From positions 1 through 35,006 of the forward strand of contig CAKNPW010000001.1 of assembly GCA_930990555.1 (NCBI GenBank): 35,006 nucleotides of DNA, read 5' to 3'. Made by a program: the position numbers and the translations under genes. Source of the DNA: an uncultured Clostridium sp. GTDB taxonomy: Bacteria > Bacillota > Clostridia > TANB77 > CAG-508. The notes under the pieces were generated by a model. The model had not been told where the DNA came from. It did no database searches and saw only the letters and a program-made list of their open reading frames with translations. Positions within the stretch are counted from its first letter, which is position 1. The number at the start of each line of letters is the position of its first letter. Positions 33,078 to 35,006 of this stretch are shown here, piece by piece.

Positions 33078-33596
33078 CTATTTAACAAACCTTATATATC
33101 CATCTTTACGTGGTTTTGCTTCACTTTTTTCTTTTGGATAACCTAAAATACAATGTCCAATGCCTACATAATTTTCTGGTATGTTCCATTCTTTTAACAT
33201 TTCTTTTCCTTCGTCTGTTTCGAATTCTTCTTTTGCTCTATGTATCCAGCAAGAACCTAGTCCTAGACTATATGCAGCATTCATTAAATTTCCTAATACT
33301 AAACTTCCATCTTCTATGTATGTTCCAATATTCTTATCTGCCAATACTACTAATACCGTTGGTGCTCCATAAAAAGGATCTTCATCTTTTCCCATTATTT
33401 TCGCATTTAGTTTAGAAAGTTTATCTATTATGCTTTTATTTTGAAGAACAACAATAATTGGAGATTGCATTCCCATACCTGTTGGAGCATATTCTCCTGC
33501 TTTCAAAACACTATTTAATTCATCTTCTTTTATCTGAGTTGATGAATATTTTCTGCAACTTCTTCTTTCTACTAAATTCTTAATAGTTTCATTCAT
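33078..33596 (-). CDS. Nitroreductase family protein
   Basis: 172-aa flavoenzyme of the FMN-dependent nitroreductase superfamily. The N-terminal RRSCRKYSSTQIKEDELNSVLKAGEYAPTG carries the FMN-phosphate binding Arg/Ser residues, and the C-terminal end is GIGHCILGYPKEKSEAKPR. It is short, as in single-domain clostridial members. I start at ATG 33596 because AAGGGAG lies 8 nt upstream; the same frame is open to 33614 but without a ribosome binding site. It follows the flavodoxin gene by 19 nt. Confidence 0.9.
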   Translation of the reverse strand: MNETIKNLVERRSCRKYSSTQIKEDELNSVLKAGEYAPTGMGMQSPIIVVLQNKSIIDKLSKLNAKIMGKDEDPFYGAPTVLVVLADKNIGTYIEDGSLVLGNLMNAAYSLGLGSCWIHRAKEEFETDEGKEMLKEWNIPENYVGIGHCILGYPKEKSEAKPRKDGYIRFVK

Positions 33597-33615
33597 AATA
33601 ACTTCTCCCTTCATA

Positions 33616-34113
33616 CTATAAAATTTCTTTAATCCATTTCTTTACATTCTGTATATCTTTCTCATCTGGATGTGTTAATGCTTTATCAAAATTTTCTACA
33701 CTAACTTTTAATTTTTTATCATCTGGATGTTCTTTAATTAAACCTACATATCTATCCCTTACCTGCATTGGCATCTTGCCTTGACAGAAAAATTTTCCTA
33801 ATATTTTATTTGAATCATTGATATTTATTTTTATCCTTTCAAACAGTTTTTCATAATATTCTTCTGACCCACCAAATCCTGCTGTACCAAAATATGCAAC
33901 CTTAGCATTTTTTATATTTTTCATAAATTCTGTAATTTCTGTAGCACACATTCCTTTATCAGTCCATGATCCAATTATAAATAAATCTGCCTGTATGTCT
34001 TTTTTTGGTTCTCCAAAATATACAATATCTGCTTTTGGGACCTCCTCTTTTATAGCTTCTGCTAAAAGTTTTGTATTTCCTGTAATACTTTTATATACTA
34101 TTGCAATTTTCAT
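33616..34113 (-). CDS. Flavodoxin family protein
   Basis: 165 aa. The FMN phosphate-binding loop is YKSITGNTKLLAEAI, followed by GSWTDKGMCATE and GTAGFGGSEEYYEKL. It is a low-potential one-electron carrier, or a diflavin-like enzyme, probably cytosolic. An insert (CQGKMPMQVRDRY) after the third strand places it in the larger flavodoxin group that also contains BilS; I cannot assign that role here, and no bilR-like reductase is present. GAGGTGAT precedes the ATG. Adjacent to a nitroreductase on one promoter (34133-34161), suggesting electron transfer between the two. Confidence 0.88.
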   Translation of the reverse strand: MKIAIVYKSITGNTKLLAEAIKEEVPKADIVYFGEPKKDIQADLFIIGSWTDKGMCATEITEFMKNIKNAKVAYFGTAGFGGSEEYYEKLFERIKININDSNKILGKFFCQGKMPMQVRDRYVGLIKEHPDDKKLKVSVENFDKALTHPDEKDIQNVKKWIKEIL

Positions 34114-34132
34114 TTTATCACCTCATATTTTT

Positions 34133-34161
34133 ATTGTACTAATAACTTTTAATTAAATCAA
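34133..34161 (-). promoter_or_regulatory. Promoter of flavodoxin-nitroreductase genes
   Basis: Minus strand: -35 TTGATT (34161-34156), -10 TACAAT (34138-34133), 17-bp spacer, about 20 nt upstream of the flavodoxin ATG. Confidence 0.65.
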
Positions 34162-34231
34162 TTCTTTTTTATATTTATATATAAGAAAATCATTTCGAAA
34201 AAACTTCGATTTTTCCTTTATAACAAAAAAC

Positions 34232-34273
34232 AAAGCAAGGAGGCGACAATAAAATGTCATCCCCCCTGCCTTT
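34232..34273 (-). terminator. GC-rich terminator of the orphan gene at 34325
   Basis: In minus RNA, AAAGGCAGGGGGGATGACA pairs with TGTCGCCTCCTTGCTTT around TTTTAT, with one or two bulges and some wobbles, and is followed by a T-run (GTTTTTTG). Its GC content is far above the region. The plus strand of the same hairpin contains AAGGAGG followed by an ATG, which mimics a ribosome binding site and start codon. Confidence 0.8.
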
Positions 34274-34324
34274 CTTAGGTTATACTTGCATACTTAATCA
34301 TAGATTTTGCATACAAGTGATTGG

Positions 34325-34771
34325 CTATTTATTCATTCTAATTACTTCCATATATTTCTGCAATACAGGAAATCTATGTCCTTCTGATTCGAAAAGCCAC
34401 TCTCCAAGAGTGTCACTGTAAAAGGCCATTGTTACTTTGCATTCATGCCTGAACCCAACTTCGCTTACAACATTTAGCATACCTTCTTCAACGATTGAAT
34501 CAGCTGTTATGCCATACTCTGCAGCAGCATATACATCTGCTTTGGCATATACACTTTCATTTGGACTAACTTCTGATACATAGAACCATTTCGTATCAAA
34601 AGGTTTTTGGATTCCTGCCAGTTTAAAAAATGTGCCATATGAATCTGTAGCAATTTCTTTTACTACATATTCACGACTCTTATTTATTTTTAAAAGATTT
34701 CCCCGCTTTTTGGGATTTTGCCTTAGATAGAATTCGTTTTCCACCTTTTCTGCGTTAAGAATAACTTTCAT
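34325..34771 (-). CDS. Orphan protein of unknown function, higher-GC cassette
   Basis: 148 aa, not recognised. The sequence has a central FFKLAGIQKPFDTKWFYVSE region and an acidic C-terminal half with several Tyr (VYAAAEYGITADSIVEEG; HRFPVLQKYMEVIRMN). No signal peptide or membrane segment. A 60-base sample (34381-34440) is 43% GC, clearly above the about 30% of a fhs sample, and codons are less AT-biased. It has its own promoter (34841-34869) and its own GC-rich terminator, so it looks like an inserted single-gene unit. The AAAGG site 9 nt before the ATG lies inside the last codons of a possible leader peptide (34778-34795). Confidence 0.72.
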   Translation of the reverse strand: MKVILNAEKVENEFYLRQNPKKRGNLLKINKSREYVVKEIATDSYGTFFKLAGIQKPFDTKWFYVSEVSPNESVYAKADVYAAAEYGITADSIVEEGMLNVVSEVGFRHECKVTMAFYSDTLGEWLFESEGHRFPVLQKYMEVIRMNK

Positions 34772-34777
34772 AGCTTT

Positions 34778-34795
34778 TTACCTTTGAGGGAGCAT
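34778..34795 (-). CDS. Possible 5-residue leader peptide (MLPQR)
   Basis: ATG CTC CCT CAA AGG TAA, preceded by AAGGAG 10 nt upstream, and ending 6 nt before the start codon of the gene at 34325-34771. The better ribosome binding site of the two belongs to this mini-ORF, and the gene's own site (AAAGG) is inside it, so the downstream gene may be expressed by re-initiation. Such short frames occur by chance, so the call is tentative. Confidence 0.3.
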   Translation of the reverse strand: MLPQR

Positions 34796-34840
34796 CGCTC
34801 TACCTCTCCTTTCTTGTTTTGCAACAGTTTTATTTTGTCG

Positions 34841-34869
34841 TTTATATCACTATAATAACTAATATACAA
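34841..34869 (-). promoter_or_regulatory. Promoter of the orphan gene at 34325
   Basis: Minus strand: -35 TTGTAT (34869-34864), -10 TATAAA (34846-34841), 17-bp spacer. It lies between the terminator at 34915 and the leader peptide. Confidence 0.6.
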
Positions 34870-34914
34870 TAAAAATTCACTAAATAGTACTCTTATAACT
34901 TTTTTGCAAAATAG

Positions 34915-34938
34915 AAAGACGCCAAACTAGGCGCCTTT
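34915..34938. terminator. Bidirectional terminator near the right edge
   Basis: Arms AAAGACGCC (34915-34923) and GGCGCCTTT (34930-34938) with a 6-nt loop; the one non-Watson-Crick position is a G-U pair in the minus-strand RNA. T-runs follow on plus (TTTTTT), and a weaker one on minus (CTTTCTATTTT). It ends the gene cut by the window edge. Confidence 0.75.
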
Positions 34939-34952
34939 TTTAATATTTTCTT

Positions 34953-35006
34953 CTATTCTATTTCATCATTACATTCTTCGAATTGAGAATTATATAATCC
35001 TGCATA
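34953..35006 (-). CDS. 3' end of a gene cut by the window edge
   Basis: A minus-strand frame enters the window and ends with ...QFEECNDEIE and TAG, 15 nt before the terminator at 34938. Only 17 residues are visible, so the product cannot be identified, and the frame itself is supported only by its position before a terminator. Confidence 0.4.
   Translation of the reverse strand, partial: YAGLYNSQFEECNDEIE

Noticed and set aside
34254..34422. Plus-strand frame of 55 codons starting with ATG behind AAGGAGG
   Set aside because: The apparent ribosome binding site is one arm of the minus-strand terminator at 34232-34273, and the frame overlaps the 3' end of the gene at 34325-34771. The sequence does not look like a conserved protein.
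1..35006. Reassignment of TAA as a sense codon
   Set aside because: Several intact conserved genes (for example fhs at 3360-3362, xseB at 5480-5482, rsmE at 15415-15417) end at TAA at the expected family length.

Overview
The window looks like chromosomal DNA of a low-GC, spore-forming, anaerobic Clostridia-type Firmicute. The reasons are AT-rich codon use, strong AGGAGG-type ribosome binding sites, a SleB-type cortex hydrolase, RemA, formate-tetrahydrofolate ligase, the Asp23/AmaP/DUF2273 cluster, and the order yicC-remA-rpoZ-gmk-priA-def-fmt. I cannot name the species. Almost every gene is on the minus strand, so transcription runs from high to low coordinates. Only two small orphan genes (24466-24927 and 27803-28120) are on plus.

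Layout from the left. 80-2431: Xaa-Pro peptidase, prepilin peptidase and a YqeG phosphatase. 2586-3290: a spore cortex hydrolase gene interrupted by one in-frame TAA. 3360-8505: fhs, a DUF212 membrane protein, xseB, xseA, nusB and the Asp23/AmaP/DUF2273 envelope-stress trio. 8702-16170: a long housekeeping unit with a good sigma-A promoter in front of rsmE, then a lysine-rich membrane protein, yicC, remA, rpoZ, gmk, a hairpin, priA, def and fmt, closed by a strong terminator. 16250-21365: accessory genes (an Lsa-like ABC-F gene with one in-frame TAA, DUF4186, a Dabb protein, a pentapeptide-repeat protein, a glucoamylase-like protein, a GT51 glycosyltransferase), with copies of a short palindromic repeat between them. 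21470-27486: a BceRS-BceAB-type peptide-sensing and detoxification module whose two halves are separated by three small orphan genes; a sequence matching the BceR operator lies in front of bceA. 27803-34113: another orphan cassette, a DUF362 protein behind a MerR-type promoter with a 19-bp spacer, a chain of envelope and unknown proteins, a third gene with an in-frame TAA (DUF296), and a flavodoxin-nitroreductase pair. 34325-34795: an orphan gene with a possible leader peptide. The right edge cuts a further gene.

The most notable points are these. Three otherwise intact genes each carry a single in-frame TAA. A family of GGGATTT/AAATCCC palindromes sits against stop codons. Several small orphan genes behave as single-gene cassettes with their own promoters and terminators, most with higher GC than their surroundings. 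Two regulatory sites match known families: a BceR box shared by divergent promoters, and a MerR-type operator. I see no tRNA, rRNA, CRISPR array, transposase or prophage.
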